Shown here piece by piece: positions 12,167 to 21,603 of a stretch of 25,413 nucleotides of DNA (its first letter is position 1; the number at the start of each line of letters is the position of its first letter). The DNA lies in contig DPXQ01000129.1 of the NCBI GenBank assembly GCA_003527225.1, positions 1-25,413 on the forward strand. Reading direction: 5' to 3'. Below the pieces are notes generated by a model. That model saw only the letters and a list, made by a program, of their open reading frames with translations. It ran no database searches and was not told where the DNA came from. The DNA comes from Rhizobium sp. GTDB taxonomy: Bacteria > Pseudomonadota > Alphaproteobacteria > Rhizobiales > Rhizobiaceae. The translations under genes and the position numbers were made by a program.

Positions 12167-14804
12167 GGCGAGCGGCGCGAGCGCCACGCCGACCGCTATC
12201 TGAAGCCGCCCGAGGAAATGCACCGGCTGTTTGCCCGTTACCCCGAGGCCTTGGCGCGCACCGTTGAGATTGCGTCCCGTTGCCGCTTCTCCCTCGACGA
12301 GCTGAAGTACCAGTATCCCGAGGAACGCGACGACCCGTCGCTGACGCCGCAACAGACGCTGGAGAAGCTGACCTGGGAGGGTGCTGCGCAGCGCTATCCT
12401 GAAGGCGTGCCCGATCATGTCGTCTCAACGTTGCGTCATGAGTTGCGGCTGATCGAGAAGCTCGACTACGCCCCATATTTCCTGACGGTGAACTCGATCG
12501 TGCGCTTCGCCCGTTCGCGAGACATCCTCTGTCAGGGCCGCGGCTCGGCGGCGAACTCGGCCGTCTGCTATGTCCTCGGTATCACCTCGATCGATCCCGG
12601 CCGCAACGATCTCCTGTTCGAGCGCTTCGTCTCGGAGGAGCGCCGGGAGCCGCCGGACATCGATGTCGATTTCGAGCATGAGCGGCGCGAGATCGTCATG
12701 CAGTGGGTGTTCGAGACCTATGGCCGCGACCGTTCGGCACTGTGTTCGACCGTCATTCGCTATCGCACCAAAGGCGCGCTGCGTGATGTCGGGAAGGCGC
12801 TTGGGCTGCCGGAAGACCTCATCAAGACGCTCTCCGGCCAAGTCTGGGGCTGGTCCGAGGAAGGCGTCTCGGAAGCTCAGGCCGAGCAGCTCAACCTCAA
12901 CACCGCCGATCGGCGCCTGCGCCTGACGCTCGACCTTGCGCGCCAGCTTCACGGCGCACCGCGTCATCTTTCCCAGCATCCCGGCGGTTTCGTGCTCACC
13001 CATGACCGGCTCGATGATCTCGTGCCCATCGAGCCGGCGGCGATGGCCGATCGGCAAGTTATTGAATGGGACAAGGACGACATCGACGCCCTGCGCTTCA
13101 TGAAAGTCGACGTGCTGGCGCTCGGCATGCTGACCTGCATGAAGAAGGGCCTGGACCTCCTCGCCGAGCACAAGGGCGTCGCGCTCGACCTCGCCACCAT
13201 CCCGGCCGAAGATCCTCGCACCTATGCGATGATCCGCAAGGCCGACACGCTCGGCACCTTTCAAATCGAGTCACGCGCGCAGATGTCGATGCTGCCGAGG
13301 CTGAAGCCCCGGACCTATTACGACCTCGTCGTTCAGGTCGCGATCGTGCGGCCGGGCCCGATCCAGGGCGACATGGTGCATCCTTATCTGCGGTGCCGGG
13401 AAGGGCTGGAGCCGGTCCACTATCCCAAGCCCGAGCTGGAGAAGGTGCTGGGCAAAACGCTCGGCGTGCCACTCTTTCAGGAGCAGGCGATGCGCGTCGC
13501 CATCGAATGCGCCGGCTTCACGCCCGGCGAAGCCGACATGCTGCGCAAGTCGATGGCCACATTCAAACATACGGGCGGCGTCTCCTCCTTCAAGGCAAAG
13601 CTGATCGACGGCATGGTAGCGAACGGCTACGCGCCGGACTTTGCCGAGCAGACCTTCAAGCAGCTCGAAGGCTTCGGCTCTTACGGATTTCCGGAAAGCC
13701 ACGCCGCCTCCTTCGCGCTGATCGCCTACGCGTCGGCTTGGCTCAAATGCTGGCCCCGACGTTTTTTGCGCGGCCCTTCTCAATTCACAGCCCATGGGTT
13801 TCTACGCGCCGGCGCAGATCGTGCGCGACGCGCGTGACCACGCTGTCGAGATTCGGCCCGTCTGCGCCAACGCCTCACGCTGGGACTGCACGTTGGAACC
13901 AACCGACGACGACGGCCGCTTCGCGGTGCGCCTCGGTCTGCGCATGGTCAAAGGCCTTGCCAATGTACATGCGGCCGCGATCGTCGCCGCGCGGGCCGAC
14001 TAGGCCTTCGCCTCGATTGACGATCTCTGGCGACGCGCGGGCGTGCCATCAGCGGCCTTGGTCCAACTCGCCGAGGCCGACACCTTCCGCCCTGCCCTCG
14101 CTCTCGCCCGCCGCGAGGCGTTATGGGCGATCAAGGCGCTGCGCGACGAGCCGCTTCCACTGTTCGCGGCCGCGTCCGCCCGCGAGGCGGAGATCGTGCC
14201 CGAGGTGAGCGAGCCCGCCATCGTGCTGCGGCCGATGACGGCGGGCAGCGAAGTCGTCGAGGACTATGGCCATGTCGGTCTGACGCTCCGGACCCATCCC
14301 CTGAGCTTCCTCCGCGAGGATCTCCGCCGCCGGCGGATCGTCACCTGCGCCGAGGCGATGACGACGCGCGACGGGCATTGGCTGGAGGCGGCGGGCATCG
14401 TTCTCGTCCGCCAACGCCCGGGCAGCGCGAAAGGCGTGATGTTCATCACGCTGGAGGATGAGACCGGCATCGCCAATCTCGTGGTCTGGGCAAAGGTGTT
14501 CGAGGCGAACCGCCGAGCGGTTCTGTCGGCCAGCATGATGGCGGTGCGCGGCCGTATCCAACGCGAGGGCGACGTCGTTCACCTGGTCGCCCAGCGCATC
14601 ACGGACCTCTCGGCCGACCTCGCCAGCGTCGGCAGCCGCGATGCGGCGTTTCCGCTCCCGCACGGCCGGGGCGACCAGGTCCGCAATGGCGGCTCCGGTT
14701 CCGATCCGCGCGATCTGCCGCCGAAGAATCTGCGTACTGGCGAGATCCACATTCCCGACCTGCACATCGACACCATCAAGGTGAAGGCGCGAAATTTTCA
14801 TTAG
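12161..14804 (+). pseudogene. dnaE2: dnaE2 (error-prone polymerase III alpha), truncated and broken
   Basis: From about 12170 the plus strand encodes the DnaE2 of imuAB-dnaE2 cassettes: [51 protein letters not shown] with the catalytic aspartates, [10 protein letters not shown], then the finger and OB-fold parts to DLHIDTIKVKARNFH at the end. The PHP domain and the N-terminal portion (several hundred residues) are missing. At 13754 the frame shifts: two bases seem lost between TGG and CCCC, after which [23 protein letters not shown] sequence continues in the next frame. In that frame TAG 14001-14003 interrupts the gene. Three lesions make it a clear pseudogene. The open frame starting at 11894 is mostly antisense dinB and does not encode a real N-terminus. 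Confidence 0.88.
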
Positions 14805-15004
14805 TCGGCGCGTCCGCCGCCTCGCTTATACTTCCGCCAGCCACCGTGTTGTTTTCCGCGGAGAAGACAGTGGACGGCGACAATATATTGCGCGGCGCTA
14901 GTTTCAGGAAATATTCCTACGATAGAATGCACGGCGCTGCGCTACCGTGCAGTTGCATCACGGTGACGGAGCAGGGCAACAGAAGGAAGGACACCAGGGA
15001 GCGT

Positions 15005-17980
15005 ATGATCAGTCGCGGTTCGGAATGGCACCGTTGGGAGCCGCATATTCATGCGCCTGGCACCATCCTCAACAACCAGTTCGGTGCGGCCGATCCCTGG
15101 GGTGAATATCTCACGTCGCTCGAAGGGCTGACGCCAACGATCGAAGCGATCGCCGTTACCGACTATTACGTCACCGACACCTACGAGCAATTCCTCAAGC
15201 ACAAGGCCGCCGGCCGGTTGCCCGGCGTGAAGCTGCTGTTCCCGAACATCGAGCTGCGGCTCGACGTGGCTGCAAAGTCCGGCTTCGTGAACATCCATCT
15301 CTTGGTGAGCCCCGAGGACCCCGATCATGTCAACGAGGTCAAGCGCATCCTTAAACGGCTGCAATTCGGCGCCCATAACGATCGCTTCGATTGCACGCGC
15401 GAGGAGCTGATCAAGCTCGGCAAGCGCTCCGACACAACGATCACAGACGATGGGGCAGCGCTCCGGCATGGCGCGACCCAATTCAAGGTCAACTTCGACC
15501 AATTGCGCAAAGTCATCCATGAGAGCGAATGGGCGAAAAAGAACATCCTGATCGCTGTCGCCGGCGGCGCTGGAGACGGCACGTCCGGCCTGCGGCAGGC
15601 CGCCGACGCGACGATGCGTCAGGAAATCGAAAAGTTCGCGCACATCATCTTTTCGAGCAGCCCGGCGCAGCGTGAGTTCTGGCTCGGCCAACGCGGTGTG
15701 ACGATCGAGGAACTGCGTTCGCGCTACGACGGGTGCAAGCCATGTCTCCATGGTAGTGACTCCCATGACCAGAAGTCCGTGGGCCAGCCCGTCGAGAACC
15801 GCTTCTCGTGGATCAAGGGCGCACTCGAGTTCGATACTCTCCGGCAGGCATGCATCGACCCGGACGGTCGCGCCTATGTCGGCGAACAGCCGCCGCGCTC
15901 GGCAATGCCATCTCAGGTCCTCTCGCATGTCAGGATCGACGACGCGGATTGGGCAACCACACCGGAAATCCCGCTCAACCCGGGCTTAGTCGCCATCATC
16001 GGCCCACGGGGCTCAGGAAAGACCGCTCTGGCGGACGTCATCGCTGCGGGCTGTGATGCGATCACACCCTCGGGGTGGGACGCGGACGAGAACATCAGCC
16101 CTTCCTTCCTGGCGCGTGCGCGCCGGCTGATCGGGGACGCGACGACAACGCTGACCTGGGGCGGAGGCGCGACGGTCACGCGCGCGCTCGATGGCGCCGA
16201 CGCCAACGGCCATATGTCGTTTCCACGAGCCCGCTATTTGTCCCAGCAATTCGTCGAGGAGCTTTGCTCGGCAAAAGGCGTCTCTGACGGCTTGGTCGAG
16301 GAAATCGAGCGCGTGATCTTCGAGTCCCACTCGCAAGACGATCGCGAATGGGCGCTCGACTTCGCCGAGCTGCGCGACCAGCAGACGTCACGGTTTCAGC
16401 AGGCGCGCGAGCGCGAGGCCGAGGCGATTTCCGACATCTCGGATCGCATCGCGACCGAGTTCGAAAAAGAGAGCCTCGTCGCCTCGCTGACCACCCAGGT
16501 CGGGCAGAAGAACAAGCTTATCGCCGACTATACCGCCGATCGGGCGAAGCTCGTCGTCAAGGGCACCGAGGCGCAGGTTGCCCGCCACACCCAACTCAGC
16601 GAGGCAGCGCAAAAACTCAGGAACAAAATACAGAACCTGGGGAATCAACGCCGCACCTTCGTCGCGTTGCAAGACGAGGTCCGCAGCATGCGGGCGACGG
16701 GCGCCCCTGAGATGCTCCGCCAGGCACAGGCGCGACACACCAATAGCGGCCTCGACGCCAAGCAGTGGGACGACTTCCTGCTGATTTACAAAGGGGACGT
16801 CGATAAGAGCCTCACGGCCTACATCACCTGGGCCGACGGCGAGGTTGGCAAGCTCAACGGCGTCCCGCCACTGCCTGGCGATCCGAGCGTCCCACTGATC
16901 GCCGACACTGCCGACGTCTTGGCGCTACCGCTTGCGCCGATCGCCGCAGAGATGACGCGCCTGGAAGCGTTGTTCAGTGCTGACAAGCTGGTGCGCGAGC
17001 AATATGCGGCACTGACCGGACGCATTGCGCAGGAGAACTCCGCCCTTCAAATCTTGACAACCCGCCTTACCGATGCGCAGGGCGCCGCCGCGCGACGGAA
17101 GGACCTGCAGACCGAGCGCGATGACACCTACGGCCGGGTGTTCGAGGCAATCATCAACGAACAGAATGCCCTGGCCGGCCTTTATGCGCCCCTGATGGCA
17201 CGTCTTGCGGCATCCTCGGGCACGCTGAAGAAGCTCAGCTTCTCTGTCCGCAGGATCGCCGATGTCCAGGCTTGGGGCGCCGTCGCGGAGGAAGAACTTC
17301 TCGACCGACGCAAGACCGGCCCCTTCTATGGGCGCGGCTCGCTCATCGCCGCGGCCACGGAAGCGCTCAAGCCCGCATGGGAGACCGGAACGGCGGCCGA
17401 GGTGCAGGCGGCAATGACCGCCTTCATGGCGAAATATTTGCGGGACCTGCTGTCGCATGCGCCTTACGCGCCGACGCAGCAGGCCGAATTCCGGACTTGG
17501 TCGAAGCAGTTCGCTCACTGGCTTTTCAGCACCGACCACATCACCGTTCGGTACGAGATTTCCTATGACGGGGTCGACATCCGCAAGCTCTCGCCCGGCA
17601 CGCGAGGCATTGTGCTTCTATTGCTCTATCTGGCGCTCGACGACTCCGACGATCGGCCGCTGATCATCGACCAGCCTGAAGAGAATCTCGATCCCAAGTC
17701 CGTCTTCGACGAGCTTGTCGCGCTCTTCATCGCCGCGAAGGCGAAGCGCCAGGTGATCATGGTCACGCACAACGCCAACCTCGTCATCAATACCGACGCC
17801 GATCAGATCATCGTCGCCGAAGCAGGACCGCATCCCTCGGGCGGTCTGCCGCCGATCAGCTATGCGGCGGGCGGGCTGGAGAACGCGGCGATCCGCAAGG
17901 CGGTTTGCGACATCCTCGAAGGTGGCGAAGCTGCTTTTCGCGAGCGCGCTCGGCGTCTTCGTGTCCGCCTCGACCGATAG
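15005..17980 (+). CDS. TrlF-like protein: PHP domain fused to an SMC/ABC-type ATPase
   Basis: This 991-residue protein starts with a PHP-type metal site (WEPHIHAPGT, 11-20; VTDYY, 51-55; CLHGSDSHD, 247-255), the form seen in proteins that databases call 'TrlF family AAA-like ATPase'. An ABC/SMC-type ATPase follows: Walker A GPRGSGKT (333-340), a long coiled-coil middle (about 470-800), a signature-like LSPGTRG, Walker B LIIDQPEENLD (about 886-896) and the H-loop VTHN. PHP domains often hydrolyse phosphoesters, so a nucleotide- or DNA-activated nuclease or phosphatase is likely. I chose ATG 15005, with AGGGAG upstream, because the product then begins MISRGSEWHRWEPHIH; the open frame reaches back to 14846. 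The 200 nt before it show no other gene. It leads a four-gene operon. Confidence 0.72.
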   Translation: MISRGSEWHRWEPHIHAPGTILNNQFGAADPWGEYLTSLEGLTPTIEAIAVTDYYVTDTYEQFLKHKAAGRLPGVKLLFPNIELRLDVAAKSGFVNIHLLVSPEDPDHVNEVKRILKRLQFGAHNDRFDCTREELIKLGKRSDTTITDDGAALRHGATQFKVNFDQLRKVIHESEWAKKNILIAVAGGAGDGTSGLRQAADATMRQEIEKFAHIIFSSSPAQREFWLGQRGVTIEELRSRYDGCKPCLHGSDSHDQKSVGQPVENRFSWIKGALEFDTLRQACIDPDGRAYVGEQPPRSAMPSQVLSHVRIDDADWATTPEIPLNPGLVAIIGPRGSGKTALADVIAAGCDAITPSGWDADENISPSFLARARRLIGDATTTLTWGGGATVTRALDGADANGHMSFPRARYLSQQFVEELCSAKGVSDGLVEEIERVIFESHSQDDREWALDFAELRDQQTSRFQQAREREAEAISDISDRIATEFEKESLVASLTTQVGQKNKLIADYTADRAKLVVKGTEAQVARHTQLSEAAQKLRNKIQNLGNQRRTFVALQDEVRSMRATGAPEMLRQAQARHTNSGLDAKQWDDFLLIYKGDVDKSLTAYITWADGEVGKLNGVPPLPGDPSVPLIADTADVLALPLAPIAAEMTRLEALFSADKLVREQYAALTGRIAQENSALQILTTRLTDAQGAAARRKDLQTERDDTYGRVFEAIINEQNALAGLYAPLMARLAASSGTLKKLSFSVRRIADVQAWGAVAEEELLDRRKTGPFYGRGSLIAAATEALKPAWETGTAAEVQAAMTAFMAKYLRDLLSHAPYAPTQQAEFRTWSKQFAHWLFSTDHITVRYEISYDGVDIRKLSPGTRGIVLLLLYLALDDSDDRPLIIDQPEENLDPKSVFDELVALFIAAKAKRQVIMVTHNANLVINTDADQIIVAEAGPHPSGGLPPISYAAGGLENAAIRKAVCDILEGGEAAFRERARRLRVRLDR

Positions 17981-17989
17981 GACAGCGAG

Positions 17990-18676
17990 ATGGCTATACG
18001 CGACATTGCCGTCTCCGATCCCGGACCGATTTTCGGCTCGCTGGCGGAGCGCGGCTGGTCGCGTCACAGGAGCGAGGGCGCAGACTTCGATTCGATCGTC
18101 TGCGAGTTGGGCCGGCTCGGTGATCGGCTCGGCTCGCGCGTTCCGGGCCGTGCAGGCTCGCTCGAAGAGGTCGTCCAGCCGCGTGCAGCCGATGATGCAC
18201 ATCCTCGATCCTTGAGCGCGCGCTACGGCCTGGGCGCCTTGCCGTTCCATACGGAACTCAGCCATCGCACCAGACCCTGCCGTTATCTCCTTCTCGGGTG
18301 TATCGATCGCGGATCGCCGGCTGCAGCGACAATGCTCCTCGACTGGCGAACGCTCGGCTTTTCGCGCGAGGACCTTGACCTTCTCGAAAACGCTCCGGTC
18401 CTCGTCCGCACGGGTCGGCGCTCCTTCTACGCGACGATCCTGTCGCCGGGCGGAGCCTTCTTGCGCTACGATCCCGGCTGTCTTGAAGCCTTGGACGAGC
18501 GCGGCAAGCAAGCCCTGAAGCTTGTCGGAGACCGGGTCGCCAGCGCCCCTGCGGAGGCGCATCATTGGCGCCAGGGCGACATCCTCATCATTGACAACTG
18601 GCGCGTCCTGCACGGGCGCAGCCCGTCGGACCGAGGGTCCGGCCGACGCCTAGCGAGGATTCTCATCGATGCCTGA
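17990..18676 (+). CDS. TauD/TfdA-like Fe(II)/2-oxoglutarate dioxygenase
   Basis: This 228-residue protein shows the iron-binding facial triad of TauD/TfdA enzymes: LPFHTELSH (84-92), giving H87-x-E89, and the distal NWRVLHGRSP (203-212) with H208, followed by arginines (GRRLAR) that would hold 2-oxoglutarate. GDILIIDNWRVLHGR is the clearest match. Such enzymes hydroxylate small molecules or amino acids, less often nucleic acids or proteins. It is shorter than TauD, especially in the N-terminal half. The gene starts 9 nt after the PHP-ATPase gene and overlaps the next one by 8 nt, so it belongs to this operon. A dioxygenase is unexpected in such company; the substrate is unknown. Confidence 0.7.
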   Translation: MAIRDIAVSDPGPIFGSLAERGWSRHRSEGADFDSIVCELGRLGDRLGSRVPGRAGSLEEVVQPRAADDAHPRSLSARYGLGALPFHTELSHRTRPCRYLLLGCIDRGSPAAATMLLDWRTLGFSREDLDLLENAPVLVRTGRRSFYATILSPGGAFLRYDPGCLEALDERGKQALKLVGDRVASAPAEAHHWRQGDILIIDNWRVLHGRSPSDRGSGRRLARILIDA

Positions 18677-19607
18677 AGACGTCTTCATCGCAATCAACGG
18701 CGACGCGCTTCATGCGAAGTCGAAGGTCTACATCGGCCGTGCCCTCGCGCGGAAAGGCGCCAGCGATCTCGACGAGTATCAGCTCTGGGCCTCGCTCGCG
18801 CTCGAGCTGCTCGGCAAGGCAGCGCTCGCCCGGAAGCATCCGAGCCTCGTGGTCGATCCGACCCACTGGCAGTCGATGTTCGTCGCCGCCGGCATCAACG
18901 TCACCACCGACGTCAAGACGATCGCCGCCAAGACCTTGTTCGAGCGCCTCGCACATCTCGTCCCTCGCTTCGACAAGACGGTCCAAAAGTTCTGCCAGGA
19001 CATCGCCGAACGTCGGAACGCCGAGCTCCACTCGGCCGACCTTCCATTCCGGACCATGCGTCTTGACGCCTGGGAGGCGCGCTATTGGCATGCATGCGAT
19101 ACGATCCTGCACCAGATGGGATCGTCCCTGGAGCAGTGGCTTGGCGCAGCGGACGCAAAGGCGCCCCGTCAATTGCTCGACGAAGCCGCCAAGGCCCTCG
19201 AAGCGGCGGTCAAACTTCGCGTCGAAGCCGCCAGGGAGCAGTTCGAGGCGTTGAAAAGAGCCGAACGAGAGCGCCTCGCAGCCGAAGCCGAATTGCGCGA
19301 GCCACAACATCAGGCAGGAATTTTCAAGGGTCGCTACGACGAGATCTGGGTGGAGAGCTGCCCCGCCTGCAAATGCCGCGCTTTCATGACCGGCGAGCAG
19401 TCCGGTGAGGACATCAGCGAGGAGCGCGACGAGCACGCCATCTGGGAAATCGTCGACCGCGAGTTTCTCGGCGAAGAGTTCCGCTGCCCAACGTGCGACC
19501 TGACGCTGATGGGAAGCGATGAAATCGATGCCTCCGGCCTCAGCTACGTCCATGAGGACCAGCAGGAGCGCGAAATGGAATACGAGCCAGACTACGGCAA
19601 CGACTAG
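18669..19607 (+). CDS. HEPN-motif protein with C-terminal zinc ribbon
   Basis: I do not recognise a named family. The 312-residue protein has a helical N-terminal half with ERRNAELHS (114-122), giving the R-N-x3-H form of the HEPN ribonuclease motif (R116, N117, H121). A basic-acidic helix, likely a coiled coil, spans about 168-215. A zinc-ribbon-like C-terminus has CPACKC (231-236) and CPTC (273-276). The acidic tail ends EPDYGND. HEPN proteins are often metal-independent RNases in defence and toxin systems. The start ATG lies within the last codons of the dioxygenase gene, with GAGG upstream. It is followed after 44 nt by a second RNxxxH protein. Assignment as an RNase is inference from one motif. 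Confidence 0.55.
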   Translation: MPEDVFIAINGDALHAKSKVYIGRALARKGASDLDEYQLWASLALELLGKAALARKHPSLVVDPTHWQSMFVAAGINVTTDVKTIAAKTLFERLAHLVPRFDKTVQKFCQDIAERRNAELHSADLPFRTMRLDAWEARYWHACDTILHQMGSSLEQWLGAADAKAPRQLLDEAAKALEAAVKLRVEAAREQFEALKRAERERLAAEAELREPQHQAGIFKGRYDEIWVESCPACKCRAFMTGEQSGEDISEERDEHAIWEIVDREFLGEEFRCPTCDLTLMGSDEIDASGLSYVHEDQQEREMEYEPDYGND

Positions 19608-19651
19608 AACCGGGACATCCCGAACGGCGCAGACAAAGTAGGGGCACGAAA

Positions 19652-20836
19652 TTGGCGAGACGACCAGGGAATACGCTTGAAAAGTGGGAGGTCGCGATCG
19701 TGAAAGCGATGTTATCCCGCAAATACGTGCCCCAGGATATCCAGGCATATTTCTCCCGGCCTACCCGTTCGATCAACAATGCGCGCATCTCCGAGATAAA
19801 GGATGGCACGAAGCACAAGGCCATTAAGGCCGCGTCCGACGATGAGCTGGATACCTTCCTCGACAGTTGGCCAAATATTGATCCCGCTACCGGCCTTCAT
19901 CTCCAAGGCGACGAGCTGCTGGTCAAAGCGCGTGAAGCCATGATTGCGGCCGTTCACACATTCAATAGCGCTGGCCTCCACTTCAGGGCCGAACTCTTCA
20001 TCGTCACCGCGATCATCGCGTGGACCTACCTGCTGCATGCCTATTACAAGCGCGAGGGCATCGACTACCGCCACAAGAAAGCCGGCGTAGTTGAGCGCAC
20101 GCCATCCGGAGCCGAGAGATATTGGGAACTGAGCCAGTGCATCACCACCGGCGCCTGTCCCCTCCAGAGCGGCGTTGTCAACAATCTCAAGTTCCTGATC
20201 GAGATCAGGAACGAGATCGAGCATCGATCCACCAACAGGATCGATGATGCCCTCAGCGCTAAGCTTCAGGCCTGCTGCATCAACTTCAACGACGCCATCA
20301 AGGACCTCTTCGGACGCGAATTCGCCCTGGAGAAGCGGCTTCCGATCGCGTTGCAATTCGTGACGTTCGACGGTGTCCAACGGCAAAGCCTGATCGCGAC
20401 CGACCTGCCGACGCATATCGCGACGGTGATGGACAACTTCCACGCGGCCCTCTCAGAGGAGGAGCAGAAAGATCCGAAATTCCGCTTCCGCGTCGCCTTC
20501 GTTCCCAAGATCGCGAGCAAACCCAGCAAGGCGGATCTCGCGGTCGAATTCATCAAGCCCGGCTCACCGGAAGCAGAGGCCGTCGAGCGCGTTCTGTTGA
20601 AGGAGGTCGAGCGTCCGAAATTCCTACCCGGTGAAATCGTCGCGAAGGCGCAGGCGGCGGGATACGCCGGATTCAATATGTACGATCACACGAAGCTCAC
20701 CCAGCAGCTCGACGCGCGCAACCCCGGCAAGGGCTATGGCGTGAAGGTCGCGAACACCTGGTACTGGTACGAAAACTGGCTGGAAAAGGTGCTTGAGAAA
20801 CTCAACGAAGGCTGGACCCGGCCGCCCAAGACGTGA
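19652..20836 (+). CDS. DUF3644-domain protein (HEPN-like)
   Basis: The 394-residue protein matches DUF3644: AREAMIAAVHTFNSAGLHF (93-111), RAELFIVTAIIAWTYLLHAY (112-131), RYWELSQC (156-163) and NLKFLIEIRNEIEHRS (178-193). The last holds R186-N187-x3-H191, the HEPN motif. About 60 N-terminal residues look like a helix-turn-helix region (KYVPQDIQAYFSRPTRSINN). The start is TTG 19652, with AGGGG 7 nt upstream; no ATG nearby fits. DUF3644 proteins are found in defence-rich regions and have no agreed function; an RNase or abortive-infection role is plausible. The gene ends 15 nt from the convergent coiA-like gene, closing the operon. It is alone in the operon in having a TTG start. Confidence 0.72.
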   Translation: MARRPGNTLEKWEVAIVKAMLSRKYVPQDIQAYFSRPTRSINNARISEIKDGTKHKAIKAASDDELDTFLDSWPNIDPATGLHLQGDELLVKAREAMIAAVHTFNSAGLHFRAELFIVTAIIAWTYLLHAYYKREGIDYRHKKAGVVERTPSGAERYWELSQCITTGACPLQSGVVNNLKFLIEIRNEIEHRSTNRIDDALSAKLQACCINFNDAIKDLFGREFALEKRLPIALQFVTFDGVQRQSLIATDLPTHIATVMDNFHAALSEEEQKDPKFRFRVAFVPKIASKPSKADLAVEFIKPGSPEAEAVERVLLKEVERPKFLPGEIVAKAQAAGYAGFNMYDHTKLTQQLDARNPGKGYGVKVANTWYWYENWLEKVLEKLNEGWTRPPKT

Positions 20837-20851
20837 GATCGAGCGCCGATT

Positions 20852-21544
20852 TCAGTCGTGCCAATGCACGGCGCGCAGAAACTCCTCGCTGGTGAGATGA
20901 CATAGCGCAAAATGTCCTCGCTTGAGCTGCCCGCCCAGGCGCTGCGAAACTTCGTTGCTGGCGAGGTAGAATATATGGCCAGACCAATCGAAGAAGACGT
21001 GAGCCTTCGCGCGTTTCCACTTTTCAATGAACTGCTGGCTGCGGCCGACCCAGCGCATCACCGCGAACTTCTTGCCGTCTAGCACATGCGTCCTGGATTG
21101 GAAGTCCATCGACATGCCGAAATTGTGGGCCAGGAACGAAGTCTCGCTATGAATGTGGATAAGCCAGAACATGCGATGCGCCTGGCGATAGAACGCCTCG
21201 CGCGCGTTACGCTCGTCCTCGGAGATTGATGAGTGCTGCAATTCCAACACCGTCGCGCGGTTCGTGCCCATCCCGCATAGGACGTCCGCCCGATGACGCT
21301 CGCCGGTCGCCGAATCGACCAAGCCGATTTCGCGGCAGGCGATATCGAACTTCTCTTTCCACCCAAGGTGCCAGGCGCCTTCAGGCTCGCTCCAGGGATC
21401 ACAGTCGCCGGCCTTATGCCGCCAGTGTCGAACGTTTTCGACCGGGATAACTGCTGTCAGTGATCCACCGCAATCGCGACACGTTGTGTGCTCGCCCTTA
21501 AAAGCTGGCGGACGTTTAACTCCATCAATCCAAGCGTACAGCAC
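20852..21544 (-). CDS. CoiA-like nuclease
   Basis: This protein resembles the CoiA family (COG4469), named for competence but shaped like a PD-(D/E)xK nuclease. Visible elements are a zinc-finger-like N-terminus (TCRDCGG, 21-27; RHWRH, 39-43) and the nuclease core HRADVL (84-89, D87) followed by LELQHSSIS (100-108, E101-x-Q103), the family's form of the D...ExK site. I chose the start GTG 21544 (230 residues) because GGAGAA lies 6 nt upstream and the product then begins MLYAWIDGVKRPP as relatives do; the open frame runs back to TTG 21583. It lies downstream of the SRAP gene in the same direction, 59 nt away. In a non-naturally competent alphaproteobacterium it may have a repair or defence role. 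Confidence 0.65.
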   Translation of the reverse strand: MLYAWIDGVKRPPAFKGEHTTCRDCGGSLTAVIPVENVRHWRHKAGDCDPWSEPEGAWHLGWKEKFDIACREIGLVDSATGERHRADVLCGMGTNRATVLELQHSSISEDERNAREAFYRQAHRMFWLIHIHSETSFLAHNFGMSMDFQSRTHVLDGKKFAVMRWVGRSQQFIEKWKRAKAHVFFDWSGHIFYLASNEVSQRLGGQLKRGHFALCHLTSEEFLRAVHWHD

Positions 21545-21603
21545 CCTAAGTTCTCCCCGCCGACCTCCATGTTTTGTCAGCAAAAAAGCTAAACCTCGCA
21601 GCT

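Noticed and set aside
11648..12418. 256-residue open frame extending dinB to the right
   Set aside because: Homology to DinB ends near 12166; the remaining 80 residues are antisense to dnaE2.
11894..13837. 647-residue open frame on the plus strand
   Set aside because: Its first 90 residues run antisense through the dinB remnant; only the later part resembles DnaE2. It is not a real start.
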